DNA from: Diadophis punctatus similis
Taxonomy: Eukaryota > Chordata > Lepidosauria > Squamata > Dipsadidae
NCBI GenBank assembly: GCA_023053685.1
Contig: JALIGW010000032.1
Location: forward strand, 4,730,843 to 4,794,842
Reading direction: 5' to 3'
DNA length: 64,000 nucleotides
The stretch's first letter is position 1. The number at the start of each line of letters is the position of its first letter. The notes under the pieces were generated by a model. That model made no database searches. It was not told the DNA's origin and saw nothing but the letters and a program-made list of their open reading frames with translations. The translations under genes and the position numbers were made by a program. Of this stretch, positions 43,604 to 54,568 are shown piece after piece.

Positions 43604-43990
43604 TACAGAAAAGGTTCAGATCTTCCCTGAAGAACTTTATTCTGGTTTGGAATATACATTCATTAGCGGGTGGGGGCTGAGGCTTTGATATATTGAGGAA
43701 GGCTGCCTTCAGTCTGACGTACAGGCGTTGAGGGGGGAAATCTTTAATTTGCCAGGAACAAAAAGGAAGCTATTTGATATATTTTTAGACACTTCCCTTC
43801 CCCTAAACACGTATGCAGTGCTGTTTTTTCATCATTGCCCATATCCATGTAAATTATTGCCTGCAAATGAGATATAATTTTGTCTGTATTTTAAATCTTT
43901 TCAGTACCTAGTGTTTTTTGTTGCTATCTCCTGCAGGAGGGGGGAAATTAATGCAAAATATATTATTCTGCTCTTTTTTTTTGTCTGATA
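43604..43990. other. Unassigned intron 8 DNA before exon 9
   Basis: No recognised feature. Confidence 0.5.
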
Positions 43991-43996
43991 TTTTAG

Positions 43997-44064
43997 CTTT
44001 CAGAAACAAAGGTCTTCACAGCTTCATCAGTTCCAGCCGAGAACCATGTCGCTTCTGGTCAAAG
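43997..44064 (+). CDS. UBAP2: UBAP2 exon 9
   Basis: 68 bp, LSETKVFTASSVPAENHVA then SGQ plus two bases (codon 266). Acceptor tgatattttag, donor gtacgt. VFTASS.PAENH agrees with UBAP2 rather than UBAP2L, which has an insertion here. It follows the longest intron in the set (6.4 kb). Confidence 0.93.
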
Positions 44065-44164
44065 GTACGTATTTTCCTATGTTGCCTCTCTTAATGGCTA
44101 TTATGGGATGCCCTTTTTCGTTTTGCCCCTCATTCCTCCTTTCTTTGATGGTCCTATTCCACCA

Positions 44165-44520
44165 TTTCTATCTAACTTTTGTTGTCCCACGGGAGTTGGC
44201 CACGGGGAATTGGTTGTGGCAAGTTGTCCTGGATCCCCCAACTCACTGATAAAAATGTTGGACTTCACAGGACCCAGGGTAGAGCCCCCTGGCCCTCCAA
44301 TTGACGCTCACTTTCCAAGCTGATAACGGAGTGATTTATGACGGCTGTCTAGCTGCAGTCATTCAGCCAATTATAAATCCATCTAGCCGTTAATTTGCCA
44401 TTTTATTAATGAGGCTATCCTGAGACACTTCTGTCAAATGCTCTGACGAGGTCAAGGTACACTATGTTCATGGCATTCCCCCAATCTATTAAGCTAGTAA
44501 CTCTTGTCAAAAAAAATGGA
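44165..44520 (-). repeat. CR1 RT fragment
   Basis: On the minus strand the degenerate frame near 44235 reads a PxLFNIFI-like segment and, near 44450, CR1 RT active-site surroundings. Inactive. Confidence 0.5.
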
Positions 44521-44617
44521 GATAAAGTCAGCCAGCCGTGACTAATTGTTACATTCCTCTCCTGGCGCTCACAAGCAGCAGCTTTTGAATAATCTGTTCA
44601 AGGACCTTGCTCTATAT

Positions 44618-44752
44618 CAGAGCTCTTCAAACTTGGCAACTTTAAGACTTGTGGACTTCAACTCCCAGAATTCTCCAGCCAGCTATACTGGCTGGAGAAT
44701 TCTGGGAGTTGAAGTCCACAAGTCTTAAAGTTGCCAAGTTTGAAGACCTCTG
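44618..44752. mobile_element. 135-bp palindromic hAT MITE
   Basis: cagagctcttcaaacttgg to ccaagtttgaagacctctg; flanks ctctatat at 44610-44617 and 44753-44760. Confidence 0.95.
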
Positions 44753-44869
44753 CTCTATATAGACCTCAAGTTGACAAGCCTATTTTTTTTATGCCTTCCT
44801 AATTTAAAGATGGGGATAAATTGCTCTGGTTCCTTTGGAGTCTGCTTCCATCAGAGCTACACTTGGAGC

Positions 44870-45245
44870 TCGCTCACTGAAAATGCAACACAAATGCTTA
44901 ATTTTAATGCCCCCACCACTACAGTGAAGTTGCTTCTAATGTAGAGATGTCGCTTCAAAATAGAGAAAAGCAAGGTTTTACACTTAGGCAAGAAAAACCA
45001 AACATACTACAGATTAGGTGAAACTTGGCTCAGTAGCAGTAACTCTGGAAAGGATCTTGGACAATCACTTAAATATGAGCCAATAATATGCAGCAGCCAC
45101 CAAAAAAACCAACGCCGTCCTAGGCTGCATAAACAGAGGGACAGAATCAAGATCATGCAAAGTGTTAATACCACTTTGTAATGCCTTGGTAAGGCCACAT
45201 TAGGAATACTGCACCCAGGTTTGGTCACCACGATATAAAAAAGAA
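44870..45245 (+). repeat. CR1 RT fragment
   Basis: The frame near 45115 reads VLGCINRGTESRSCKVLIPL and ALVRPH, a CR1 RT block also found at 56230. Confidence 0.72.
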
Positions 45246-45365
45246 CCCTACTACTGTGATATACAGGGAGCCCTCAATCTATGACCACAATTGAACTCAA
45301 AATTTATGTTGCTAACCAAGTCAGTTGGTCAGTGAATCACTGCAGTTTTTAAATTAGCAACCCGG

Positions 45366-45530
45366 TTATTTATTTATTTTATTTAAATAGATTTGTATGC
45401 CGCCCAACTCCCAGGGGACTCTGGGCGGCTAACAACATGTCAAATCCATTATCGAAATATAAAATCACATAACAGTTAAAAAATTATAAAAGTTAAAAAA
45501 ACATCCAACATTCATACCCAGGGGGTCTGA
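45366..45530 (-). mobile_element. CR1 3' end in the MITE
   Basis: tatttatttattttatttaaa then gccgcccaactcccagggga. Confidence 0.88.
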
Positions 45531-45671
45531 ATGTAAGCAAAGCTGGGGTCCCCATTGACTTTGCTGGTCAGAAGGTTGCAAAAAGGGATCACATGACCCC
45601 AGGACAGTGCAACCGTCATAAATATGAGTCAGTTGCCAACCATCCGAATGTAAATCATGTGACCATGGTGA

Positions 45672-46042
45672 TGTCAGGTTCCAGAACTAAAAGAAAAGAG
45701 AAAGGAACACAAACAAACACAAACCTGGTTTGCTAATGTCTGCTTTACTTCTTTCCTGGGTACTTACTGACAATCTCAAAGATAAACTCTTGTTAGGGCT
45801 GCTCACCCGTGCTCCCCATCCCCTTATATTCATTAATCACCACCCACCCACTCACACATGCACTTCCCTCCCCCCTTGGTCCGGAAATGAGCCCTGCTAC
45901 TCCATAAGCCAGTATCCCTCTTCATCTTGCAGTTCTTAAAGGAGAATCGCTTCTTGCATTAGTGTCCAAGCTGCTCAAAGACCAGTGCAGCCTCTCCCCA
46001 CCGAATGGCAGCTCCCAGACGGCCAGTATGCAGGAGCTGACA
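45672..46042. mobile_element. Solo LTR, family B
   Basis: 371 bp, TGTCAGGTTCC...GAGCTGACA; flanks ggtga (45667-45671) and ggcga (46043-46047) match at 4 of 5. Not similar to families A, C or D by eye. Confidence 0.75.
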
Positions 46043-46261
46043 GGCGATGCTGCAACGGTCATAAGTGTGAAAAATGGTCACAAGTCACTTTTTTGGTGCT
46101 GTTGTAATTTTGAATAATCACTAAGTGAATTGTTGTAAGTTGAGGATTACCTGTATTAGGGACTATATCTTTATTATGTATTTATTAGATTTATATCCCC
46201 CCTTTGCTCTAAGATTTCAAGGCAGCATTGCTCCCTCGCCCTGGCGAACCTAAGGGATAGA

Positions 46262-46990
46262 AGTCTATGGAAATTCTCAGTCATTCAGGTCATGGTTGTC
46301 CCAAGGGTGCTTTTTTCAGGAGGCAACTGGACTTTTCTTGTTTTTTCTTCCTTGAAAACATTTCACTTCTCATCCTTCGAATGGTGTGGGAGTACGAATT
46401 TTCAAAAATTTCAGACTAAAGGAACCATTCGCACTACTCAGCTGACCTTGAGGACACAGATAAACCTTCAAGTGCTTCAACAACCCTCTAAAAGGATGCA
46501 AACGACCAGCTGTCTGCAAGGAGTATAAATCCTTCCATTCCTCACCATCCAGTCAGAGCTGAAGAAGCTTCTTGGATGAGAAGCGAAACGTCTTCAAAAG
46601 AAAAAAACAGAAAGTCCAGTTGCCTCCTGAAAAAGCCCCTTTGGGACAACCAGGACCTGGAGGACTGAGAATCTCTACAGACTTTTAGCTATACAATTTG
46701 GGATGAACACCCTTTGAATGGTGTGGGAGTAGGAATGGATTTCCAGAGAAAAAATTGCAGACTACAGGAACCATTTGCACTACTCAGGTGACCCTGAGGA
46801 TACAATAACCTTGGCCTCAACGACTCTTTAAAAAGGATGCAAATGACCAGCTGTCTGCAAGGAGTATAAATCCTTCCATTCCCCACCATCCAGTCAGAGC
46901 TGAAGAAGCTTCTTGGATGATAGAAGCGAAACGTCTTCAAAGAAGAAAAACCAAGAAGGTCCAGTTGCCTCTTGAAAAAAGCCCCTTTGG
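46262..46990. mobile_element. Penelope-like family-1 termini (one minus, two plus)
   Basis: Minus unit at 46262-46380; plus units ending at 46640-46690 and 46905-46990, each with gaagaagcttcttggatgag, gcgaaacgtcttcaa and agtccagttgcctc. The last has a one-base insertion in the core (gatgatagaagcg). Confidence 0.82.
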
Positions 46991-47044
46991 GATTAAGGGT
47001 TCAATTGAGCTGAGAGAGGTTGGCTGGTCCAACTTCACGTAGGG

Positions 47045-47251
47045 AAGTGATGGCGAACCTTTTCAGCACTGAGTGCTGAAACCGGAATGCGTGCGCGCTG
47101 GCCAGCTGGTCTTCGGGTTTCCGGCACTTTGGCGCGTGCGAAGACCAACATGCGTGCCGGAAACCTAAAGACCAGCTGGCGATGGCACGTGCCCATAGAG
47201 AGGGTTCTGTGTGCCACCTCTGGCACGCATGCCATAGCTTTGCCATCATGG
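47045..47251. mobile_element. hAT element, shorter relative of 2609
   Basis: aagtgatggcgaaccttt to gctttgccatcatgg; the interior gcacgcatgcc and ggcacgtgcc arms are inverted. The target duplication is unclear (taggg shared). Confidence 0.75.
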
Positions 47252-47441
47252 TCCTAGGGAGCTCTTGTCGCTGGGGGTGGGCTTGAACCCAGATTCTTCA
47301 GTCCTAGTCTTTGACCATGAATTCCTTCGTCTCCCTCCTGTGTGTTCTCTGGAATCTATGGGTCCTTTGAATTCCTCCTGGCCTGTCTTCTAGCTTCCTT
47401 CCATTTTCTTGATTTTCTTTCTCTTTCCCTTTGATCCCTAG

Positions 47442-47616
47442 CATTGATCTGGTGACTCTGCTTCAGAATCAAGACCCGGAGGCCACCTCCTTCGATGCTA
47501 CTCAGCAGCAAGGCTTCGGCCAGGCACTTGTCTTCACCAATTCCCAGCACAACCCTCCGACGGCCTCGGGAACAAGCAATCCAAGCACTGTGAACACTTA
47601 CTCGGCACAAAACCTG
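47442..47616 (+). CDS. UBAP2: UBAP2 exon 10
   Basis: 175 bp, codons 267-325, SIDLVTLLQNQDPEATSF to NTYSAQNL, ends in phase 0. Acceptor gatccctag, donor gtaacg. It contains QQQGFGQALVFTNSQHN, a UBAP2-specific block. Low-complexity Ser/Thr/Gln content suggests disorder. Confidence 0.94.
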
Positions 47617-47750
47617 GTAACGTCCCTCCTTTGGGTGACTCGGAACCCAAACTCAGAACTCAAAGATCTTGCTGCGAATCCCGAAAAAAGAAATGGGACA
47701 GCTTTGAACTGTGATGAGAACTCGTTGTTTTGTCTTTCGCAAAGGATAAT

Positions 47751-48290
47751 TGGGGGGTCCTTGGTGCTCTCTGAGCTGGGTGGTTCCCTTGCAGACGTTT
47801 CATTACCCAACTAAGTAACATCATCAGGGTTGGAAGGGAGCGGGATTTGCAGAGAGGAGGAGGACAATGACTGTGGGCTCCTTGGTGCTCTCTGAGCTGG
47901 GTGGTTCTCTTGCAGACGTTTCATGACCAAATGAGGCAACGTCATCAGTGCGCTGTGGGTGCTGTGTAGTTGGTAATAAAATATCTGCAAGAAAACCACC
48001 AAGAACCCCACAGTCCTTTTTCCTCCTCCCCCTCCCCCTCCTCCTCCTCCTCCTCCTCCTCTCCACAAACCACACTCCATTCTACCACTGATGATGTTTC
48101 CTGGTTGGGTCATGAGACATCTAAGCTCAGACAGCACTAAGGACTCCACAGTCCCCCTTCTCGTCTTCCTCCTCTCCGCAAACACCTTCCTTTCTAGCAC
48201 TGATGCTATTACCGAGTTGAGTCATGAAACGTCTGCAAGAAAACAGCCAAGCTCAGAGAGCACTAAGGACCACACGGTTCAACCCTGAGC
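47751..48290. mobile_element. Cluster of Penelope-like family-2 termini
   Basis: Two reversed units (47755-47845, 47878-47960) face three direct ones (47965-48020, 48080-48160, 48195-48285). Contains gcactgatgctattaccgag and catgaaacgtctgcaag. (TCC)n between. Confidence 0.78.
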
Positions 48291-48451
48291 TACAAAGATT
48301 CCTTTCCACCCATAATGGATAACTTTTGTACCTGTAACCTTCCAGGGAGGCTATGCTACAGCTTACTGGCTCCTTCCAATTGGAAACTGGAGTGATCTAC
48401 TTAATGTGATTCTTGTGAGGAGCACAGATCACACCCTGTGCATAATAACTA

Positions 48452-48919
48452 CCGTATTTTTCGGAGTATAAGACGCACCTTTTTCCTCCCTAAAAGTGGC
48501 TGAAAATTTGGGTGCGTCTTATACTTTGAATGTAGCTTTTTTTTCCAGCCCTAACTAGGTGCTAACAGATCTTCCCAGCTCTTACCTTGCAGGCTTTTTC
48601 ATTGTTACTCTCTCCAAAGAATGTTTTTCCAGCCCTAAGTCTTTGCAGGGTTTTTTTCATTGCTCTATTTGCTCTGAATAAGTTTTTTTCTAGCCCTAAC
48701 CAGGTGCTAACGATCTTCCCAGCTCTTACTGGCTTGCAGGCTCTTTCATTGTTACTCTCTCAGAAGAAGGTTTTTTTAAGTCCTAACCAGGAGATAAAAT
48801 AATGTGCTGAAGCTGACCAGACTAAGGACGCTAGCCAGATGAATACCTGGTAGGCAGATTGTTTTCCCCTATTTTCCTCCCCAAAAACTAAGTTGCGTCT
48901 TATACTCCGAAAAATACGG
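48452..48919. mobile_element. CCGTATTTTTC-type TA element, 468 bp
   Basis: ccgtatttttcggagtataa to actccgaaaaatacgg, TA on both sides (48450-48451 and 48920-48921). A shorter derivative of the 42416 element; contains repeated ccagccctaactaggtgcta blocks. Confidence 0.92.
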
Positions 48920-49119
48920 TACTACAAATTTGCCTTGTTGGTGAGGTGCCCAGTACTTTCAATCTGGAAGACTCCTATGTGGACTTCTTTCCAGGGACAT
49001 ATCTGACTGGTTTATGTGGAAATCAACTATTCCTGAGCCTTTGAATCTAGATTTAATAAATGCATTTTTATTGTTGGTGATATCTAATTCATGCCTGCTC
49101 CTTATAATATAAAGTGCAT

Positions 49120-49340
49120 TAATATAATGCTAGAACTAAGGAGAAATGTCCTGACAGTGAGAACAATGAATCAGTGGAACGACTTGCCTCCAGAAGTTGT
49201 GGGTGCTTCACTATTGGAGGATTTTAAGAAGAAATTGGACAACCATTTGTCTAAAATGTTATAAGGTTCTCGTGCTTAAACGGGGTTGGATTAGAAAGAC
49301 CTCTGAGGTCTCTTCAGACTCTCTTATTCTGTAGTATTTT
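49120..49340 (+). repeat. CR1 3' fragment
   Basis: gagaacaatgaatcagtggaa, aggattttaagaagaaattgg, ggttggattagaaagacctc. Confidence 0.85.
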
Positions 49341-49402
49341 AATACAGGCAGTGTGGTTGTTATTCAGTGTCTGCTCACGTTTGCGGCTTTCCTTTTTCCT
49401 AG

Positions 49403-49616
49403 TCTTCGATGCTGAGTTCTGGATTCCGAGAACTTAGCTCTTCAAAGTTAGCCAACTCTACCGGTTCTCAGATTTTGGAGCCGCTGAAATCTCCAGGTTT
49501 GGGCCAGTTCGCCTCACAGGGTCCTCTCAGTACAGCCTCGGCAGTGTCCACAACTCCAACCTCATCCTGGGATGTCAAATCTTCTACTTCACAGCCTTCG
49601 ATCCTCAGCCATTTCG
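49403..49616 (+). CDS. UBAP2: UBAP2 exon 11
   Basis: 214 bp, codons 326-396 plus one base, SSMLSSGFRELSSSKLANST to SQPSILSHF. Acceptor ttcctag, donor gtaagt. Ser/Thr/Gln-rich; SQILEPLKSPGLGQF and TSSWD match the UBAP2 pattern. Confidence 0.93.
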
Positions 49617-49789
49617 GTAAGTGTTCAGGCTTGCAAGAAGCAAGTCAGTAGAACACCCCTGCCCCCCCCTCCCAAATCTTGTTTACACACACAGTCACGT
49701 ATTTTGTTCAAATGGAATGTAACATTCTCCGATGAAACATTCTTTTGGGGGTTTCAACTCCTACAGTGGGGTGTTGTTGTTGTTAAAAA

Positions 49790-50015
49790 GAGCTATGGTG
49801 GCACAGTGGTTAGAATGCCGTAATGCAGACTAATTCTGCCCACTGCCAGGAGCTCGATCCTGACTGGCTCAAGGTTGACTCAGACTTTCATCCTTCTGAG
49901 ATGGGTAAAGTGAGGACCCAGATTGTTGGGAGCAAGAAGATGGCTCTGTAAACAGCTTAGAGAGGGCTGGAAAGCACTGTGAAGAGGTATATAAGTCTAA
50001 GTGCAAGTGCTATTG
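49790..50015 (+). repeat. Sauria-type SINE
   Basis: gtggcacagtggttagaatg (A box), gagctcgatcctg (B box), ending aagtgcaagtgctattgtg. Confidence 0.88.
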
Positions 50016-50019
50016 TGAT

Positions 50020-50335
50020 GATGGTGGGGTCTAGGGGGAGGGCCTTCTCTGTAGTGGCCCCTGTTCTCTGGAACCAACTTCCCCCAGAGATCTGAAATAT
50101 CCCCACTTTGCTGGCCTTCTGAAAAGCCATTAAGACATGGCTCTTCCTGCAGGTGGGGTGATTTTGAGACTACTTTCCCCCATGTATGCATGGTTTTGTA
50201 TACCTTTTTTAACTTTTTAAAATTGTTTTTAATGATTTTATTGTTTGGTGTTCTTTAAAATGCTGTACGCCGCCCTGAGTCCTTAGGGAGTAGGGCGGCA
50301 TAGAAGAATTCCCAAATAAATAATAAATTAATAAA
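50020..50335 (+). mobile_element. CR1 3' end
   Basis: gtagtggcccctgttctctg, aaccaacttcccccagagat, gggcggcatagaagaattcc and an AAATAAAT tail leading into GATA repeats. Confidence 0.9.
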
Positions 50336-50337
50336 TA

Positions 50338-50338
<1 letters not shown>

Positions 50339-50423
<85 letters not shown>
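50339..50423. repeat. (GATA)n microsatellite
   Basis: Twenty-one perfect gata units next to a CR1 tail. Confidence 0.97.
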
Positions 50424-50439
50424 TTTATTTGTTTGTTTG

Positions 50440-50682
50440 TTTGTTTGTTTGTGAGATTTATATACCGCCTCACAGTGCAGGCACTCTCGAAGCTGTTTAC
50501 ACCAGTAAGCAATGTTTATTTATATTGCCCCCAATAATCTGGGTCCTCATTTTACCTACCTCGGAAGGATGGAAGGCTGAGTCAATCTTGAGCCGGTGAG
50601 ATTTGAACCGCTGACCTGCGGATCACAGTCAGCTAAAGTGGCCTGCCGTACTGCCCTCTAACCGCTACGCCACCTCGGCTCA
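50440..50682 (-). repeat. Sauria-type SINE
   Basis: gagatttatataccgcctca to taaccgctacgccacctcgg. Confidence 0.9.
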
Positions 50683-50685
50683 TCA

Positions 50686-50725
50686 TAGGTAGGTAGGTAG
50701 GTAGGTAGGTAGGTAGGTAGGTAGG

Positions 50726-50820
<95 letters not shown>

Positions 50821-50856
50821 GATAGCTACATAGACAGACAGACAGACAGACAGACA
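50686..50856. repeat. (GTAG)n(GATA)n(GACA)n compound microsatellite
   Basis: About 40 bp of gtag, 110 bp of gata and 22 bp of gaca between two SINEs. Confidence 0.97.
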
Positions 50857-51095
50857 GAGCCATGGTGGCGCAGTGGTTAGAATGCAGTATTGCTGGCTAA
50901 TTCTGCCCACAGCCAGGAGTTCAATCCTGACTGGCTCAAAGTTGACTCAGCCTTTCATCCTTCTGGGGTCGGGAAAATGAGAACCCAGACTGTTGGGGGC
51001 AAGAGGCTGACTCTTTAAACCGCTTAAAGGACTGTGAAGCGGAATATAAGTCTAAGTGCGACTGCTATTGTGATAGATAGATAAAGTAGCTAGAC
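50857..51095 (+). repeat. Sauria-type SINE
   Basis: gagccatggtggcgcagtgg to ataagtctaagtgcgactgc. Confidence 0.92.
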
Positions 51096-51112
51096 AGACA
51101 GACAGACAGAAA

Positions 51113-51288
51113 GAGCCATGGTGGTGCAGTGGTTAGAATGCAGTATTGCAGGCTAATTCTGCCCACAGCCAGGAGTTCAATCCTGAGCATCTCAAGGTTG
51201 ACTCAGCCTTCCATCCTTCCAAGGTCAGTACAATGAGGACCCAGATTGTTGGGAACAATATGCTGACTCTGTAAACCACTTTTCAGAA
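51113..51288 (+). repeat. Sauria-type SINE, 3'-truncated
   Basis: gagccatggtggtgcagtgg to ctctgtaaaccactt; runs into CR1. Tandem with 50857. Confidence 0.9.
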
Positions 51289-51655
51289 TCAGAATAGAGC
51301 TGGAAGGGACTTTGGAGATCTTCTAGTCCAGCCCCCTTCTCAAGCAGGAGATCCTATACCATTTCAGACAAGTGACTGTCCAGTTTCTTCTCAAAAACCT
51401 CCAGTGATGAAGCACTCACAACTTCTGGAGGCTTCCACTGATTAATTGTTCTCAGTAAGAGTAACATTAACAAAGTTGGAAGAGACCTTGAGGTCGTCTT
51501 GTCCAGCCCCCTGCTCAAGTAGGAGATCCTATATCAGTCCAGACAAGTGGCTGTCCAATCTCTTCTTAAAAACCTCCAGTGATGAAGCACCCACAACTTC
51601 TGGAGGCAAGCTGTTCCACTGGTTAATTGTCCTCACTGTTAGGAAGTTTGAGTGA
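51285..51655 (-). repeat. Two CR1 3' fragments in tandem
   Basis: agctggaagggactttggag (51295) and aaagttggaagagaccttga (51474) each start a copy with tctggaggc near its end. Confidence 0.85.
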
Positions 51656-51687
51656 GAGTTGAGGCTGGCAGGCCTAAGCTTATGGAC

Positions 51688-51800
51688 CAGTCTCCTTGGT
51701 AACTTTAAAACTTCTGAACTTCAATTCTCAGAATTCCTCAGCTGGCTCAGGAATTCGGGCAGTTGAAGTCCACAGGTCATAAAAGGGCCATCATTCCCCA
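51688..51800. repeat. Decayed palindromic hAT MITE
   Basis: aactttaaaacttctgaactt and cagttgaagtccacaggtc are diverged arms. Confidence 0.6.
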
Positions 51801-51819
51801 TCCCCGGTCTCAGGTGTTA

Positions 51820-52345
51820 CTCAAGTACTCCGGGTACAATTCAAAGTGTTGATCAAAGTGTTGATCATCATCTTTAAAGCCCTTCATGGCTTAGGACCAG
51901 GCTACCTCCAGGACCGCATTCTGCCTCATACTTCCCTCCGACCGGTTAGGGCCCACAGAGTCGGCCTCCTCCAGGTCCCGTCAGCCAAGCAATGCCGGCT
52001 GGCGGGCCCCAGGGGGAGGGCCTTCTCTGTGGGGGGGCCCCGCGCTCTGGAACCAACTTCCCCCAGAGACCCAAACCATCCCCACCCTGCTGGCCTTCCG
52101 AAAAGCCGTCAAGACATGGCTTTTCCTGCAGGCAGGGGGTAGAGACTAATCCATCTGTCTCTCCCCCAGGTATGTCTGGTTGATGGATGCCTTTGAATAT
52201 CAATTTTAACTTTTGTACTTGGTTTTTAATTATGTTTATTTACTGGTGTTCTTGTATTTTTGCTATACCCCGCCCTGAGTCCCTCGGGAGTAGGGCGGCA
52301 TATAAGAACCAAGAAATAAAATAAATAATAAAATAAATAAGTGAG
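51820..52345 (+). mobile_element. CR1 3' end, ending near UBAP2 exon 12
   Basis: Reads [40 protein letters not shown] and AFSVG on the + strand, then gggcggcatataagaacc and an AAATAAAT tail. Confidence 0.93.
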
Positions 52346-52394
52346 GTTTGATGATGGATTTCCATGTTTCTTTTTTCTCGCTAATCCTGTCCAG

Positions 52395-52672
52395 ACTTCA
52401 AATCCCAACCTGAGCCGTCCCCGGTCCTGAGTCAACTGTCCCAGCGGCAGCAACAACCGCCACCCCCACCGGCAGCCGCTGCCCCACCGCCTGGACTGGA
52501 ATATTTCGCCTCCCAGAAAGCCCGGGAGCCCTTGCCGGTGGATAGCTGTGCAGCTGGCAACAAAAGTGGTCCACTCTCCAGCCTATCTCCAGAAAATCAA
52601 GGGGTGCCAGCCCACCAAACGCAGCAAAAGCAGATCAAGCCATCAAAGCGGAGAACGCCCCCAGTTTCAAAA
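52395..52672 (+). CDS. UBAP2: UBAP2 exon 12, with Gln/Pro/Ala run
   Basis: 278 bp, codons 397-489, (D)FKSQPEPSPVLSQLSQRQQQ then five Pro, four Ala and three Pro before GLEYFASQ, ending KRRTPPVSK in phase 0. Acceptor cctgtccag, donor gtgagt. The homopolymer run is longer than I know for mammalian UBAP2 at this point. The basic KPSKRR segment leads into the lingerer motif. A CR1 tail ends about 55 bp upstream of the exon. Confidence 0.94.
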
Positions 52673-52779
52673 GTGAGTAATTTTGCAGCGGTCAAGAGAT
52701 AGTTCGGGAATTTCTGGTAAGTGGCTGATCTGTGCACAAATGAAGACGGCCTGTGTCAGGTCTGCTATCTTCCGCATTC

Positions 52780-53035
52780 TCCACTTCTGTATCATCATCA
52801 TCATCTTTTTTTAATGTCCCCATAATCCCTTGCGGGGTGGAGTCTGGGCAACTGAATGGAGCTGAGTGATTACTGGCCGGATGCCCTTCCTGTTGCCAGT
52901 GTGGAGTTACATTCAGCAGATATATTCTCATCGTGCCCAGAGAGAGAAATATCTGCCTCTACCTAGGATTGAACTCACAGCCTCCTGATTGTGAGGCGAA
53001 AGCTCCATCTCGAGGCCACCGCACCACTCCTCCAC
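52780..53035 (-). repeat. tRNA-derived SINE (third family)
   Basis: Complement has ggtgcggtggcctcgagatg (A box) and gagttcaatcctagg (B box), then gcagatatttctctctgg. Tail (ATC)n at 52790-52805. Confidence 0.85.
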
Positions 53036-53439
53036 TTCCGTGCCATCCTGCCATAAAATACAGGGTAGATTGGGGAGGCAGGGTGACAGAAACCAGAGAT
53101 GTCAATCCGGAACAGACTGGCCGATCAAGGACTGGGCTGTGAGAATGGAATGTGGAACTCCAAACAGGTGCCAAACCTCAAAGATGTTCCCAAAACATCT
53201 AATTCAAATATCATTGGACAATGATGGACTGGTCAAGGGAGGGAGGGGGAAGAGGGAAGAGGGAAGAATGCAAGCTTTGCGCGAGAATATTCCTATCCAG
53301 CTTTCCTCACCACGTAACCGCTTGACTTTAGTAAAAGTAAACCTTTCATTTCAAAAAGGGAGTCGAGGGTCTTTCTTTCCTAACGTCTCAAGTCGAGACG
53401 AGCATGACACCCTGTCTCAATTTACTGGATCATCTGAAG

Positions 53440-54196
53440 AGTCATGTAATTCCCCTTTTGTGACATTCTAACCAGTGGTGGGTTCTTACAGGTGCGGTCC
53501 ACTCTATAGCACCGGTAGCGGCCCGCTGGAGACATCACAGTACCGGTGCGGTCGGTTGCTGGTGCCTGGGCGCCGCCATTTTTAAAAAAATTATTCTGCG
53601 CATGCCCAGAAGCCGAGCTTCCGGCACTGTGCATGTGCTGCCTTCCTACCCCACAGTGAGTCCAAGCAGGGGAGGATGGCTGAGGGAGCACATGAGACGC
53701 TGAAAGAACGGGCGGCAGGAACTCTCTCCATTCCCCTCCCTTCAGCAGTCCGAGAAGCCATGAATGTGCGGTGATGATCCCAGGCATTTTCGCACGTTTG
53801 AGGCTTCTCGAGCTGCTGAGGGGAGGGGGAATGGGCGGCAGGACCTATCTCAGTTCCCCTCCCTTCAGCAGTCCGAGAAGCCACGCCCACCCGGTCACAT
53901 GGCCGGCAAGCCATGTCCTCCCGGTCACATGGCTGGCAAGCCACACCCACAAAATAAGCCATGCCCACAGTGGTAGTAAAAAAATTAGGAACCCGTCCCT
54001 GATTCTAACAAGCAAAACCAATGGGGAATCCAGATTCACTGAACCATCAGGTTATCAATTTAACAACTGCAGTGGTTCACTTAACAAATGTGATGAGAAA
54101 AGTCGTAAAATGGGGCAAAACTCACTTAACACATTTCTCACTTAGCAACATAAATTTTGGGGTGAGTTGTGGTCGTAAGTTGAGGACTACCTATAC
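53440..54196 (-). mobile_element. Tigger-like MITE split by a hAT element
   Basis: Left remnant 53440-53472 (attccccttttgtgacattc), right part 54002-54196 ending gtaagttgaggactacctata. Confidence 0.8.
53473..54001. mobile_element. 529-bp hAT element with perfect TSD
   Basis: cagtggtgggttcttac to aggaacccgtccctg; flanks attctaac at 53465-53472 and 54002-54009. Interior repeats cacatggccggcaagccatg. Confidence 0.92.
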
Positions 54197-54269
54197 AATA
54201 ATTCACTTGACTTCTAGTAAATTATATTTTTGTTCAACAAATGGAGTTAAGGATCATTTTTACTTAGAA

Positions 54270-54445
54270 CAGCGGCCCCCAACTTTTCAGGCACCAGGGG
54301 CCAGTTCTGTGGAGAGAGGTTTTCCCGGGGACCAGAAGGGACGTGGTTTCGCGTGATGCCTGCATCCCGCGGATGGGGCTTTGCTTGCTTGCGCAGCCTG
54401 GTTTCTGGCACGCCACGGACCTCTGCCAGTAGTTGAGGACCCCTG
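54270..54445. mobile_element. 176-bp hAT element
   Basis: cagcggcccccaacttttca to agttgaggacccctg; flanks acttagaa at 54262-54269 and 54446-54453. Confidence 0.93.
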
Positions 54446-54568
54446 ACTTAGAAGACCAAGTTGAGGCAGGTCTGACAGATCCTTTCCAATGACAGATGAT
54501 CAATGCATTAAACAGGAAATGTTCCTTTTCTGGCATTCCTGGTTGCAATCTGCTATGTCCCTTTTCAG

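Larger units (their letters stand above)
45263..46154 (+). mobile_element. Tigger-like MITE with a CR1 tail and a solo LTR inside
   Basis: Orientation A from cagggagccctcaatctatg to gtaagttgaggattacctg. CR1 3' end at 45366-45530, LTR at 45672-46042. Confidence 0.87.
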
